Below are positions 1-7,825 of a stretch of 37,090 bases of DNA, one piece after another (position 1 is the first letter of the stretch; each line of letters opens with the position of its first letter). The notes beneath the pieces are model-generated. The model did not search any database. It had not been told where the DNA came from and saw nothing but the letters and a program-made list of their open reading frames with translations. A program made the position numbers and the translations under genes. The DNA is from Chloroflexota bacterium. Its GTDB lineage: Bacteria > Chloroflexota > Anaerolineae > JAAEKA01. The stretch lies in assembly GCA_029558955.1 (NCBI GenBank), contig JAKQCW010000044.1, positions 1-37,090 of the forward strand. Direction: 5' to 3'.

Positions 1-1
1 C

Positions 2-122
2 CAGCAATTCCAAATATGGGCGGAGTCGAGGCTTCAGCCGGGTCTGGACGATGCGAGTTGAGCGTGCAAACCCGGCTGAAGCCTCGACTCCAGTTTGGCA
101 ATCGCCATATTTGGAATTGCTG
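2..122. repeat. Long imperfect hairpin element, copy A
   Basis: The outer arms (2-17 and 107-122) are perfect 16-bp inverted repeats starting CAGCAATTCC. The inner arms (22-43 and 70-91) are perfect 22-bp inverted repeats built around GGAGTCGAGGCTTCAGCC. A second copy in the same orientation lies at 5041-5163, close to identical apart from scattered substitutions and a 1-nt indel. The element holds no ORF of its own and looks like a MITE or REP-type palindromic repeat. Confidence 0.8.
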
Positions 123-125
123 AAG

Positions 126-281
126 AGTAACCGGTAACCGGAGAGGGTGTGCGCTTGCTGATTCCGCCTTGCGCCGCCCAAAGCCGACTCCCATCCCCAC
201 ACACTCCGGGTTACGCATTACGCATTACGGGTTACGCAAAGACCTTCCCATCCCCACGCACTCCGGGTTACGCATTACGCC
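126..281. repeat. Heptamer repeat block with CCGGA/TCCGG caps
   Basis: A degenerate left arm (GTAACCGGTAACCGGAG, about 128-144) faces two right-arm blocks at about 203-236 and 262-279. Each right-arm block starts CTCCGGG and continues with TTACGCA-type 7-bp units. The stretch from about 189 to 236 is partly duplicated at 246-280, including a shared CCCATCCCCAC lead-in. The block lies directly upstream of the start codon at 299. It is open in one plus-strand frame, which gives a spurious 50-residue N-terminal extension. Confidence 0.75.
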
Positions 282-298
282 ACACAAGGAGCACACCC

Positions 299-1549
299 AT
301 GACCACATCCATCCGCATCGCCCACGTCCACATCAGCCTGGCGCTGGTCTATCTCATCGTCGCGCTGCTGAGCCTGGTGAACTTCATCCTGGCCCAATTT
401 GGTCTGGCGCCGGCGCTGGACAACCTCTACTGGTTCCGCCTGCACATGATCACCATCGGCGTGTTGGCGCAGGCCGTGCTGGGGGTGTTGCCGCTCCTGC
501 TGATGCGCCAACTGCACACCACGCCGCCCCGCGCGGCGGCTCAATGGGCGCTGCTGGCCCTGTTCAACCTGGGGCTGCTGCTGCTCAGCGTTGGTCAGGT
601 GCTCTGGAGCCAGCCTTTGCGCAGCAGCGGCGGCTGGGTCCTGCTGTTGGCAGTCGCCCTCTGGCTGGCATTGCTGGCGCAGATGTGGCGACGCGCGCCC
701 CGGCCGCGGCCGTTGGAGGCGGCTTTCTTCCTGGCAGGACCCACCTACCTGCTGCTGGGCGTGTCCATGGCGCTGAGCATGCTGGAAAGCTGGCCGGCGC
801 CGGTCAGCTACCAGGGAATCAAGGAGGCGCATGTTCACAACAACATCTTCGGCTTCACCGGCATCGTGCTGGCCGGAGTGGCGTTGAACGTGCTGCCAGC
901 CCTCTTCGGCCGCGGCCTGGCCCGCCCGGCCTGGGTGCGCCCCACCTTCTGGCTGATGACCGTGGGCGCTTTTCTGCTCTGGCTGGGGCCCTACAGCGGC
1001 ATGACGCCGGCGACGGGCGGCGGCCTGCTGGTCTACGTGGGCGGCGTCGGGTTGATGCTGGCCAACGTCTGGCAGACGATGCGCCGGCCCATCCCGATGC
1101 GGTCGGTGCATGGCGCGCACTGGCTGATCAGCTATGCCTGGATCGCTGCGCCAGCCCTCGCCGCCGTCGTCTACGCGTTGCTGGGGCCGGACAGGCTCAC
1201 GCCGGCGGAATTCGAGCTGGCCGTGATGCAGGGGCTGATCTACGGCTGGATCTTGCAGATCGTACTGGCCTTCCTGCCGGCCGTGGGCGGTCGCGTTCTG
1301 GCCGGCGCTGAGGGCTGGAGTCCACCCATCAACCCGGCTGAGGGGAGCCGCGGCAGCTTGGTTCTGCTCAATTTGTCGGTAGCCGCGATCTGGCTGGCCA
1401 GCATTGCGCTGCCCTGGGCCCAGGCTCGCCCCATGGTGGCCATGGCCTACGGGCTGCTGATCGTGGCCGCCCTGCCCTACGTCTGGCGGCTGGGGCGTGT
1501 GCTGCACAGTGCGCGCGCTCGGACGGCTCGCGCCGCGCACCAACCCTGA
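299..1549 (+). CDS. 12-TM heme-copper oxidase subunit I-like membrane protein
   Basis: This 416-residue protein has about 12 predicted membrane segments, spread evenly from residue 12 to residue 395. That matches the heme-copper oxidase subunit I / CcoN-like fold. Histidines lie at helix edges: H9 and H11 (AHVH), H49 (FRLHM), H178 and H180 (EAHVHNNIFG), H271 and H274. The pattern recalls CcoN/NnrS-like proteins, but the classical HPEVY and HH copper-site motifs are not visible, so oxidase activity is doubtful. ATG at 299 is preferred because AAGGA sits at 286-290. An upstream in-frame start would translate the heptamer repeat. Genes of this kind occur beside nos clusters, and a role in quinol or haem redox chemistry or NO/N2O metabolism is inference. 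It converges on the cytochrome c gene. Confidence 0.6.
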   Translation: MTTSIRIAHVHISLALVYLIVALLSLVNFILAQFGLAPALDNLYWFRLHMITIGVLAQAVLGVLPLLLMRQLHTTPPRAAAQWALLALFNLGLLLLSVGQVLWSQPLRSSGGWVLLLAVALWLALLAQMWRRAPRPRPLEAAFFLAGPTYLLLGVSMALSMLESWPAPVSYQGIKEAHVHNNIFGFTGIVLAGVALNVLPALFGRGLARPAWVRPTFWLMTVGAFLLWLGPYSGMTPATGGGLLVYVGGVGLMLANVWQTMRRPIPMRSVHGAHWLISYAWIAAPALAAVVYALLGPDRLTPAEFELAVMQGLIYGWILQIVLAFLPAVGGRVLAGAEGWSPPINPAEGSRGSLVLLNLSVAAIWLASIALPWAQARPMVAMAYGLLIVAALPYVWRLGRVLHSARARTARAAHQP

Positions 1550-1619
1550 CCCAGGACAGCAGCAGGCATCGGTGTCTCGAACCCCAGAGTCGAGGCTGCT
1601 GCCGCCGCCGCGCAACAAA

Positions 1620-1653
1620 AAAGTGCGGATCGGAGATTTCCGATCCGCACTTT
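1620..1653. terminator. Bidirectional intrinsic terminator
   Basis: A perfect 15-bp stem (1620-1634 with 1639-1653) encloses a GATT loop. An A-run precedes it and it ends in TTT, so it can act on both strands. It lies between the convergent genes ending at 1549 and 1669, where a shared terminator is expected. Confidence 0.9.
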
Positions 1654-1668
1654 CTATCATCGGCCGCT

Positions 1669-2094
1669 CTACTGCTGCAAGCTGCGCACGTAGGCGATGA
1701 CGTCCAGCAACTGCTGGTCGGTGAAAGCCGGGTTGCCGCCCTTGGGGGGCATGTCCACGCCGGTGGTGTTCGCCGGGTCGCTGGCCGGCCGGCCGACCTT
1801 GAGGAAGGCCAGGAGCTGCTCATCGGACTGGCCCTTGACGAACTCGCTGGTGGTGAAGTCCTTGCCCAGGCCCTGGATGCCCTTGCCGTCCATGCCATGG
1901 CAGCCGGCGCAAACGGTGAAGGATTCCTTGCCCTTGGCCGGGTCGCCCGCGGCAACAGGCTGGGCGGCCGGTTGCGCGACGGTGGCCTGAGCAGCGGGCT
2001 GCGCCGCCGGAGCCGGGGTGCTGCCGCCGCCGCCACAGGCGGCCAGGATGGACAACACGACCAGCAGACTGAGGATCAGAAGTGTCTTCTTCAC
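1669..2094 (-). CDS. Lipoprotein cytochrome c (class I, single haem)
   Basis: The product is 141 residues, read from GTG at 2094 with AAGGAG about 12 nt upstream. It has a lipoprotein signal peptide with lipobox LAAC (C20), then an Ala/Pro/Gln-rich tether (about 25-50). A mono-haem cytochrome c domain follows, with CAGCH at 62-66 and a likely axial Met at 115 (DMPPKGG). It is probably anchored outside the cytoplasmic membrane. Its position next to nosL suggests it passes electrons to NosZ, as cytochromes c in nos clusters do; the partner is inferred. It has its own strong promoter (2174-2202), so its expression can be separated from the main nos operon. Confidence 0.88.
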   Translation of the reverse strand: MKKTLLILSLLVVLSILAACGGGGSTPAPAAQPAAQATVAQPAAQPVAAGDPAKGKESFTVCAGCHGMDGKGIQGLGKDFTTSEFVKGQSDEQLLAFLKVGRPASDPANTTGVDMPPKGGNPAFTDQQLLDVIAYVRSLQQ

Positions 2095-2173
2095 GGGTGT
2101 CTCTACTCCTTGTAGTGAATTTACTTGACGCCGAAACAGCGACGCCACTGGTGCGTTGACAGAAGCGGGTGCG

Positions 2174-2202
2174 ATTATATCACTCTCGTGAATCGCGTGC
2201 AA
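2174..2202 (-). promoter_or_regulatory. Sigma-70-type promoter of the cytochrome c gene
   Basis: Read on the minus strand, TTGCAC (2202-2197), a 17-bp spacer and a perfect TATAAT (2179-2174) are present. The predicted start is near 2167, giving a leader of about 73 nt before the GTG at 2094. It lies between the nosL-like stop codon (2232) and the cytochrome gene. Confidence 0.75.
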
Positions 2203-2231
2203 AGGGCGTGATGCGTAAGACGCATCACGCC

Positions 2232-3491
2232 TCACGGAACCTGAAACTCAAACGCCACCTCGCCCAACACAGTCTCGCCATCCTTGGCGACGACAGTCAC
2301 GGTCCAGGGCCCGGCCATGCTGAAGTTGACGGCGCCCAGGTAGCGGCCATCGCCCTGAGCCACGGGGTTCTCGTTGCCGGGCGAGCCGTGGTCCATGGTC
2401 GGCATCCAGGGGGTGATCTCCAGCGTCAGGTCGTCCAGTGTGGGCCAGTCGAACATGCCGCGCTTCTGCATGGCGTAGATTTCGAAGGGCTGGCGGCCCA
2501 CCATCGGCTGGGTCGGCTGCACCACCGAGAGGAAGATCTTCATCTCATCTGGCCCCATGAAAGAGCCGTGCAGCTTGGATGGTCCCACCTCGACCGGCAC
2601 CAGCGCGGTGTTGCTCACGCTGTGCATGGTGTCGGTGAAGGCCACCGCCACCTCCCAACTGCCCAGGTCGGGCCCGCCGGGCATGGAGAAGATCAGGGCG
2701 CCCTCGAACATGCCGGGGCCGGCCTCTGTGGGCTGCACCACGCCAGAGCCGTGATGCCCGCCATCCATCATGTTCATGCGCGGGGCCATGGTCACCTGGG
2801 CCCCATCCACAGGCTGGCCGTCGGGGCCGGTCAGATGCACCCAGACCGGGTTGTAGCCGGCGTGCAGCGCATCGGCCTTGCTGATCACATGCACGTGGTA
2901 GCCATCAGCCTCGCCCTGGAACTCGCGGCCCTGCGGCGCGGCCTCAGTGCTCGATTGGGCCGCTTCCTCGGCAGCGTGGCCGTGGTCGCCCGAAGGCATC
3001 ATGGCCGCGCCGGCTTCGGTGATCAGCGCGCCGGCCTTGTGCCGTTCGACCAGGCCATTCCAGCCGAAGACCTCGCCGCTCAGCTCGGCAGCCAGTTGCT
3101 GGGCCGCGGCCTCGTCAGCAAAGGCCGCCGTGCCCTGGGCCATGGGGGTCTGCAGCATGTCGCTGAAGACATAGAAGGCCTTGCCGGCATCCAGCCACTC
3201 CTTGCTGTCGTAGTCATGCACCCACCAGGCGGCCACGGTCTGCTCTGGATGCTTGTCGGCGTGGATCAGCATGTCGCCGATGTCGTCGAACAGAACGCTC
3301 TCGTAGCGGCCGGGGCTCACCTCGTAGGTGTAGGCGGCGGCGAAGCGTGGGTCGCTGATGATCATCTTGCATTCAGCGCAGACATCCTCGCCGAAACGGA
3401 TTTCGGGCGGCGCGATGGTGGTCTGGCCTTGGGCGCAGCCGGCGGCCAGCAGCGCCAATGTCAGCAGCAGAAGAAGGAGACGCGTTTTCAT
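2232..3491 (-). CDS. nosL: NosL-like copper lipoprotein fused to two FixH/YtkA-like domains
   Basis: The product is 419 residues. The ATG at 3491 is preferred over the ATG at 3497, because the AAGGA at 3499-3503 lies only 1 nt from the latter but about 7 nt from the former. A lipoprotein signal has lipobox LAAGC (C19). Residues about 35-150 form a NosL domain with CAECKM (C38, C41, M43), the Cu(I)-binding motif of the NosL chaperone that supplies copper to NosZ. A His/Met-rich linker (about 165-215) leads to two beta-sandwich segments (about 195-300 and 310-419) resembling FixH/YtkA-like domains. The second and third parts contain clusters such as MDGGHHG and MPTMDHG that could bind copper. 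Standalone NosL proteins are about 150-200 residues, so the fusion is unusual. It is the last gene of the nos run. Confidence 0.8.
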   Translation of the reverse strand: MKTRLLLLLLTLALLAAGCAQGQTTIAPPEIRFGEDVCAECKMIISDPRFAAAYTYEVSPGRYESVLFDDIGDMLIHADKHPEQTVAAWWVHDYDSKEWLDAGKAFYVFSDMLQTPMAQGTAAFADEAAAQQLAAELSGEVFGWNGLVERHKAGALITEAGAAMMPSGDHGHAAEEAAQSSTEAAPQGREFQGEADGYHVHVISKADALHAGYNPVWVHLTGPDGQPVDGAQVTMAPRMNMMDGGHHGSGVVQPTEAGPGMFEGALIFSMPGGPDLGSWEVAVAFTDTMHSVSNTALVPVEVGPSKLHGSFMGPDEMKIFLSVVQPTQPMVGRQPFEIYAMQKRGMFDWPTLDDLTLEITPWMPTMDHGSPGNENPVAQGDGRYLGAVNFSMAGPWTVTVVAKDGETVLGEVAFEFQVP

Positions 3492-3574
3492 GAGCATGTC
3501 CTTTGCTAGTCAGGCTCGAGCGGGCGTGGTCGGACCCTACCGGGGTGCTACGCAAAGGCCGGCCCAAGCATGAG

Positions 3575-3937
3575 TTATTCCTCGCGGCCCAGCTCGCCGC
3601 CGGTCTTGCCCGGCCGCACCGTGGGTGCGCCGTGCAGGAAACCCACGAACACCAGGTCCTCGTCCAGCGCTCGGACTGAGTGCACCTCGTTGGGCCCGAA
3701 GATCAACAGCGCATCCGGGCCGAACTGATGTTCCTGCCCATCCTCGCCGGCGAAGGCGCCTGTGCCTTGCAGCACCAGCGCGTAGAAGGGGGAGTGGGGA
3801 GCGCTGTGCTCCCGGATGATCTGGCCCGGTCTGAGGGCGAACAGCAGGACCCGCCCGTGTTCATCCACGTACACCGGTTTGGCGTTGGGCCGCAGCTCGT
3901 CGAACTCAACCTCTTGCAGTATCTGTGTCGATCGCAT
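3575..3937 (-). CDS. Small cupin-domain protein
   Basis: The 120-residue single-domain protein has the cupin pattern. The first motif is around 37-57 (PGQIIREHSAPHSPFYALVL, with H44 and H48). The second is around 80-97 (GPNEVHSVRALDEDLVF). A good ribosome site, AAAGGAG, precedes the ATG at 3937. No signal peptide is seen, so it is probably cytoplasmic. It lies between nosY and nosL in the same direction, which points to co-transcription. Cupins with two or three His ligands usually bind a metal or act as sensors. A role in metal handling or regulation of the nos system is a guess, as this is not a canonical nos gene. Confidence 0.75.
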   Translation of the reverse strand: MRSTQILQEVEFDELRPNAKPVYVDEHGRVLLFALRPGQIIREHSAPHSPFYALVLQGTGAFAGEDGQEHQFGPDALLIFGPNEVHSVRALDEDLVFVGFLHGAPTVRPGKTGGELGREE

Positions 3938-3962
3938 TTCAGACTCCTTTGGATCAGAATTG

Positions 3963-3999
3963 GCCGGCGTCGTGGCTGGTCGCCAGCCGTGGCGCCGGC
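3963..3999. other. Intercistronic 17-bp hairpin between nosY and the cupin gene
   Basis: Arms 3963-3979 and 3983-3999 pair over 17 positions with a TCG loop. Three of the pairs are G-U on the plus-strand RNA (A-C mismatches on the minus-strand transcript). No T-run follows on the minus strand, so an mRNA-processing or stability structure is more likely than a terminator. Confidence 0.55.
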
Positions 4000-4009
4000 G
4001 AGAACCGGT

Positions 4010-4843
4010 TTACCAATCGCCGCGCGTTGCCAGCCGCAGATAGGCCAACAACGCCGGTATGACGATCCAGAGGGCCAACACGGCCAAGAAGATGCCCAGC
4101 AGCGCCGCGCCGTAGCGCTGCACGGCGTAGATGCCGGCCGGCCCCAGAATGTCCAACGTGGCGCGGATGTCCAGGATGGCGGCCATCTTGAACACCTGCA
4201 ATGGATTGGTCAGCGACATGATGAAGAGGTTGGCGATGGGCACACGCAAAGCCATGGAGGTGCCCATCATGCCCAGGTCGCCCAGGAAGACGAAGATCAG
4301 CCATAGAAAAAGGCCAATGCCCACGGCCACGCTGGCGCGCCGGGTGAGGGAAGAGACCAAAAAGCCCACGCTGAGCATGGCCAGGCTGAGCAAGAAGGCC
4401 AGCCAGGTCAACTGCAAGTACTGGCCAGGGTCGGTGGCGCCCGCGCCGCCGATGGCCATCACCAGCCCGGAGATGCCAAAGCCCAACGCCAGCGCGGCCA
4501 GCAGGCTAAGCGCCAGGCCGAGGTACTTGCCCAGGAAGATCTCGTAGCGATGCACGGGCTGGGCCAGCAGATAGGCCAGGGTGCCGCGTTCCCACTCGCC
4601 GGCCAGGCTCTGCGCGCCGACGGTCAACGCCATCAGCGGCACGATCAGCAGCACCAGGTTGATCAGGCTGGCGGCGGTGCGGCCAAAGCCGGCGAAGCCG
4701 ACCATGCCCGCGCCGGCCAGCGCCAGGTAGGAGAAGGCCAGCGCCAGCACGGCAAAGGCTGCGGCGTAGAGCAGGAACCAACGGTTGCGCAGCGCGTCGC
4801 GCAGCTCTTTTTGGGTGAGGATCCAGACGGTGGTTAGGCTCAT
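4010..4843 (-). CDS. nosY: NosY, ABC transporter permease of the nos maturation system
   Basis: The 277-residue protein starts MSLTTVWILTQKELRDALRNRW. This amphipathic start, followed by six membrane helices, is typical of NosY/ABC-2 permeases. The cytoplasmic loop carrying EWERGTLAYLLAQPVHR is the conserved ABC-2 coupling segment. NosY works with the ATPase NosF and the periplasmic protein NosD, probably exporting a sulfur species needed for the CuZ centre of NosZ. The ATG at 4843 has only a weak ribosome site, but upstream in-frame sequence is repeat DNA and not plausible coding. The gene is separated from nosF by 450 bp of repeats. Confidence 0.9.
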   Translation of the reverse strand: MSLTTVWILTQKELRDALRNRWFLLYAAAFAVLALAFSYLALAGAGMVGFAGFGRTAASLINLVLLIVPLMALTVGAQSLAGEWERGTLAYLLAQPVHRYEIFLGKYLGLALSLLAALALGFGISGLVMAIGGAGATDPGQYLQLTWLAFLLSLAMLSVGFLVSSLTRRASVAVGIGLFLWLIFVFLGDLGMMGTSMALRVPIANLFIMSLTNPLQVFKMAAILDIRATLDILGPAGIYAVQRYGAALLGIFLAVLALWIVIPALLAYLRLATRGDW

Positions 4844-4860
4844 GAGGGTTGCGTCTCTGA

Positions 4861-5009
4861 TTCGTAACTCGGAATGGCGGGCGGGTCTGGCAGGATGAGA
4901 TGGTTTGGCGTGACTCGTAATGCGTAACCCGGAATGGTGGGCGGGTCTGGCAGGATGAGATGGTCTGGCGTGACTCGTAATGCGTAATGCGTAATGCGTA
5001 ACCCGGAAT
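4861..5009. repeat. 60-bp direct duplication ending in a heptamer array (left arm)
   Basis: A unit starting GGAATGG at 4871 is repeated exactly 60 bp later at 4931 with very few changes (GGCGGGTCTGGCAGGATGAG core). Each copy ends in CGTAATG-type heptamers. The final block (about 4975-5003) has four such units and the cap CCCGGAATG. Its sequence is the reverse complement of the block at 5236-5270, so the two arms could pair across the intervening hairpin element. Confidence 0.85.
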
Positions 5010-5040
5010 GTGTTGGCGCGGGGCCTTTCTTGATGGCAGG

Positions 5041-5163
5041 CAACAATTCCAAATGTGGCGCGGAGTCGAGGCTTTAGCCGGGTCTGGACGATGTGAGTTG
5101 AGCGTGCCAACCCGCCTGAAGGCTCGACTCCGGTTTGGCAGCCTTCATGTTTAGAATCGCCGG
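5041..5163. repeat. Long imperfect hairpin element, copy B
   Basis: This is a direct-orientation copy of the element at 2-122, with the same order of outer arm, inner arm, spacer and arms. It has more mismatches between its arms than copy A, so it appears older or decayed. It lies in the loop between two inverted heptamer arrays in the nosY-nosF gap. Confidence 0.75.
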
Positions 5164-5235
5164 GTGGCAAGGTAGCGAGTTGACGCGAGTACAGTACGAA
5201 TGTCACGTGGCCAGGAAATGCCGCCCATACCGGCG

Positions 5236-5292
5236 CACTCCGGGTTACGCATTACGCATTACGCATTACGCATTACGCATTACGCATTACTC
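5236..5292. repeat. Heptamer array (right arm), seven units
   Basis: After CACTCCGGG, the 7-bp unit CATTACG follows in perfect phase from 5243 to 5290 (GGTTACG, five CATTACG, a partial unit). It runs to within a few bases of the nosF stop codon (5294-5296). It forms the inverted partner of the block ending at 5009. Confidence 0.9.
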
Positions 5293-5293
5293 G

Positions 5294-6148
5294 TCACTGC
5301 TGCATCTCAAAATCCATCACATCGATGGCCGCATCGCGCAGGACGTGGATGGGCGCGGCCTTTTGGCCGGGCAGGACATCCACAACGACGCCGTGGCCGT
5401 TGCGCGCGACGGTGAAACCGCCCTGCGTCAGGATGTTCACTGCCGGCGCGATGGCGTCTTCGGTCAGGTAGAGCCTGAGCTGGCTGCGCAGGCCCAGGCG
5501 CTGCGGCAGCTCGGCGGCCGGGCAGATGGACACCGCGCGGCCCTGCGCCATGACCAACACCTGGTCAGCCAGGGCGCTGATCTCCTCGATGCGGTGCGAG
5601 GTGAAGAGGATGGTCTTGCCGGCCGAACGCACGCCGGCCAGCAGCTCCAGGAACTGATCGCGGCCGGCCGCGTCCAGGTTGGAGGTGGGCTCGTCCAACA
5701 CCAGCACGGGGGGATCGGCCAACAGGGCCAGCCCCAGGGCCAGGCGCTGCTTCATGCCGCCGGAAAGCGCGCCCACCGGCTTGTGGCCATGGTCCTCCAG
5801 ACCTACCTGCGCCAGCACCTCGCGCGCGCGGCTGGCCGGCGCCCGCTTGAGACGGGCGTAGAACTGAGCCGTGTCCAGCGCGCTCATGTCGCTGTAGAAG
5901 GCCAGTTCCTGCGGCACGTAGCCCAGCCGCCGTCGCACGGCCTTGCCCTGCTTGTGCGCGTCCAGGCCTTCGACCTGGATGCTGCCTTGGTAGCGCAGCA
6001 GGCCAAGGAGACACTTGATGGCCGTGGTCTTGCCGGCGCCGTTGGGGCCCCAGAGGGCCAGCGCCCGCTGTGGCTCCACGGTGAAGCTCAGGTCGTCCAC
6101 CGCGGTGAACTTGCCGAAGCGTTTGGTGAGGTGGGAGAATTGGATCAT
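5294..6148 (-). CDS. nosF: NosF, ABC ATPase of the nos maturation system
   Basis: The 284-residue ATPase has Walker A GPNGAGKTT at 34-42, a Q-loop (VPQE), signature LSGGMKQRL, Walker B VLVLDEP with the D-loop SNLD, and the H-loop TSHR. It would energise NosY on the cytoplasmic side of the membrane for CuZ assembly in NosZ. It is about 20-25 residues shorter than many NosF proteins but complete in motifs. The start ATG at 6148 has no clear Shine-Dalgarno. It lies between nosD and nosY, the standard nosDFY order, but here each junction is expanded by repeats. Confidence 0.92.
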   Translation of the reverse strand: MIQFSHLTKRFGKFTAVDDLSFTVEPQRALALWGPNGAGKTTAIKCLLGLLRYQGSIQVEGLDAHKQGKAVRRRLGYVPQELAFYSDMSALDTAQFYARLKRAPASRAREVLAQVGLEDHGHKPVGALSGGMKQRLALGLALLADPPVLVLDEPTSNLDAAGRDQFLELLAGVRSAGKTILFTSHRIEEISALADQVLVMAQGRAVSICPAAELPQRLGLRSQLRLYLTEDAIAPAVNILTQGGFTVARNGHGVVVDVLPGQKAAPIHVLRDAAIDVMDFEMQQ

Positions 6149-6185
6149 GGAATTAGGCTGTGGGGATGGGGTTTGGGTTTCTTAC

Positions 6186-6392
6186 GATAATGCGTGATGC
6201 GTGATGCGTAACTCGTAACTCGTAACCCGGAGGTGTGTGTGGATGGGGGTTTGTGGCGTGATGCGTGATGCGTAATGCGTAATGCGTAACCCGGAGTGTG
6301 TGTGGATGGTGGATGGCGGTGCGTTGCGCACGGAGTGCAGGCTGCGCTTGGACGCCAATGCCGCCTGCGCACATTCCGGGTTACGGGTTACG
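6186..6392. repeat. Paired heptamer arrays in the nosD-nosF gap
   Basis: Two left-arm blocks contain CGTGATG/CGTAATG/CGTAACT units. They end CCCGGAGGTGTGTGTGGATGG (cap at 6226) and CCCGGAGTGTGTGTGGATGG (cap at 6290), giving a 64-bp direct repeat. The right arm at 6373-6392 is ATTCCGGGTTACGGGTTACG. The first TTA of the right arm, read on the minus strand, is the TAA stop codon of nosD (6381-6383). Confidence 0.8.
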
Positions 6393-7757
6393 TCGGCTTG
6401 CTCCCGGCCTCCTGATGCCGAGGAACAACACCACGCCGGCCAGCGCCAACATGCCCAGCGCCGCGGCCAGATTGATCAGCAACGGCGGCTCGGGCACGCC
6501 AGGCACCGCAGCCGGCTCGGGCGGCGTCATCAACGGGAACTCGTCGGCCATCTTGGCGCGCGGCTGGAAAAGGGGAAAGGCGCGCGCGGCCAGGTCCAGG
6601 GCATCGGTGGCCGGGCTGAGCTGGAAGAGCCGCAGATTTGGATATTTCTCCATCAGGTTCTCGTACAGGCTGGTGGAGCGATAGGGCAGGTCGCCTACCA
6701 GATCGCCGTCGGCGTCGAAGCCGGCGTAGTCGCTCCAGTAGTTGCCCCAGCCGGCGCGCGCCCAGTCGTTGCCGCGCAGCTCGCCGCCGCCGGCGATGGC
6801 CACCTGCTCACGGTTTTCCTGAAAGATGTTGTTGGTGTAGACGTTGCGGGACACCGAGGGCAGCATCTCGATGCCGATTTCGTTGTAGGCCGTTAGGTTG
6901 TCCTCGAAGATCACGAACGCATCGCCCTCGCGCGGCGAGTTGTCCACGTAAATGCCGACGCGATTGTTGACGATCCGGTTGCCCACGGCATGCACGTCGT
7001 CCACATCCTTGAGCGCCACGCCGTAGCCGCTGGGGCCGTAGTTGTCCAGCAGCAAGTTGTTGGTCATGGTCAGGCCGCGGCTGTACATCAGATAGGCGCC
7101 CACCGAATTGCTGCGCAGGATGTTCTCCTCCACAGTCTGGTTGTCGCTGAACATGAAGTGCAGACCGTAGCGCCCATTTTCGATCACATTGCCGCGCAGG
7201 ACTGCATCGCTGGCGAACCACATCACCACATCGCGCGTGTCGTAGACATAGTTGCCCTCGACCAGCGCGCCGGGGCTTTGCCAGATGCGGACGCCGTCGC
7301 CGCGCCGGCTGATGGGCAGATCCATGCCGGTGACCCGGTTGCTGCGAAGCACGCTGTCGGGGGCTTCTTTGAGGTAGATGCCGAAGAGCACGTCCTCCAG
7401 TTGGTTGTTCTCGATCAGCAGGCGCGGCGCCTTGCCGGTGATGCCGGCGTGTTCCTGGTCCAGCGACTTGCCGCTGTGGCGGATGGTCAGGCCGCGCAGG
7501 ATGACATCAGGCGCGGTGATGGTCACCACGTCGCCCAGGCCGCCGCCGTCGATCACCGCGCCCTCCTGGCCCTCCAGCGTCAGGCCGGGAACATCGACCA
7601 CCACCGGGCCGGCATAGACCCCTGGCGGGACGACGATGGTATCCCCCGGCTGAGCTGCAGCCAGCGCGGCTGCCAGGTCGAAGGGCGCGCTCTGCGCGGC
7701 CGTCACGCTGGCGAGCAGCGTCAGAAGCAAAATGGCGAGGAGGAGGGGACGGGGCAT
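6381..7757 (-). CDS. nosD: NosD, periplasmic right-handed beta-helix maturation protein
   Basis: The 458-residue protein has a Sec signal peptide (1-20, cleavage after VTAA). Successive parallel beta-helix turns follow (about 45-330), with many N-x-I and G-x-G-V repeats typical of NosD/CASH domains. The NosD-specific segment GNDWARAGWGNYWSDYAGFD is around 329-348, and a C-terminal membrane anchor lies at about 425-448 followed by RRPGASRR. NosD partners NosF and NosY in building the CuZ site. It lies directly after the nosB-like gene. The TAA stop falls inside a heptamer repeat unit, so the extreme C-terminus may have been reshaped by the repeat. Confidence 0.93.
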   Translation of the reverse strand: MPRPLLLAILLLTLLASVTAAQSAPFDLAAALAAAQPGDTIVVPPGVYAGPVVVDVPGLTLEGQEGAVIDGGGLGDVVTITAPDVILRGLTIRHSGKSLDQEHAGITGKAPRLLIENNQLEDVLFGIYLKEAPDSVLRSNRVTGMDLPISRRGDGVRIWQSPGALVEGNYVYDTRDVVMWFASDAVLRGNVIENGRYGLHFMFSDNQTVEENILRSNSVGAYLMYSRGLTMTNNLLLDNYGPSGYGVALKDVDDVHAVGNRIVNNRVGIYVDNSPREGDAFVIFEDNLTAYNEIGIEMLPSVSRNVYTNNIFQENREQVAIAGGGELRGNDWARAGWGNYWSDYAGFDADGDLVGDLPYRSTSLYENLMEKYPNLRLFQLSPATDALDLAARAFPLFQPRAKMADEFPLMTPPEPAAVPGVPEPPLLINLAAALGMLALAGVVLFLGIRRPGASRRNP

Positions 7758-7773
7758 GATGGTGGGCTAATGA

Positions 7774-7803
7774 TTAACCGGTAACGGGCAATTGGTGAAC
7801 GGC
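7774..7803. repeat. Degenerate heptamer remnants
   Basis: The short gap between the nosB-like gene and nosD contains TTAACCGGTAACGG and GGTGAACGG. These match both heptamer subfamilies but no ordered array remains. Confidence 0.4.
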
Positions 7804-7825
7804 GAGATGGACAAGCGGGGCTTGC

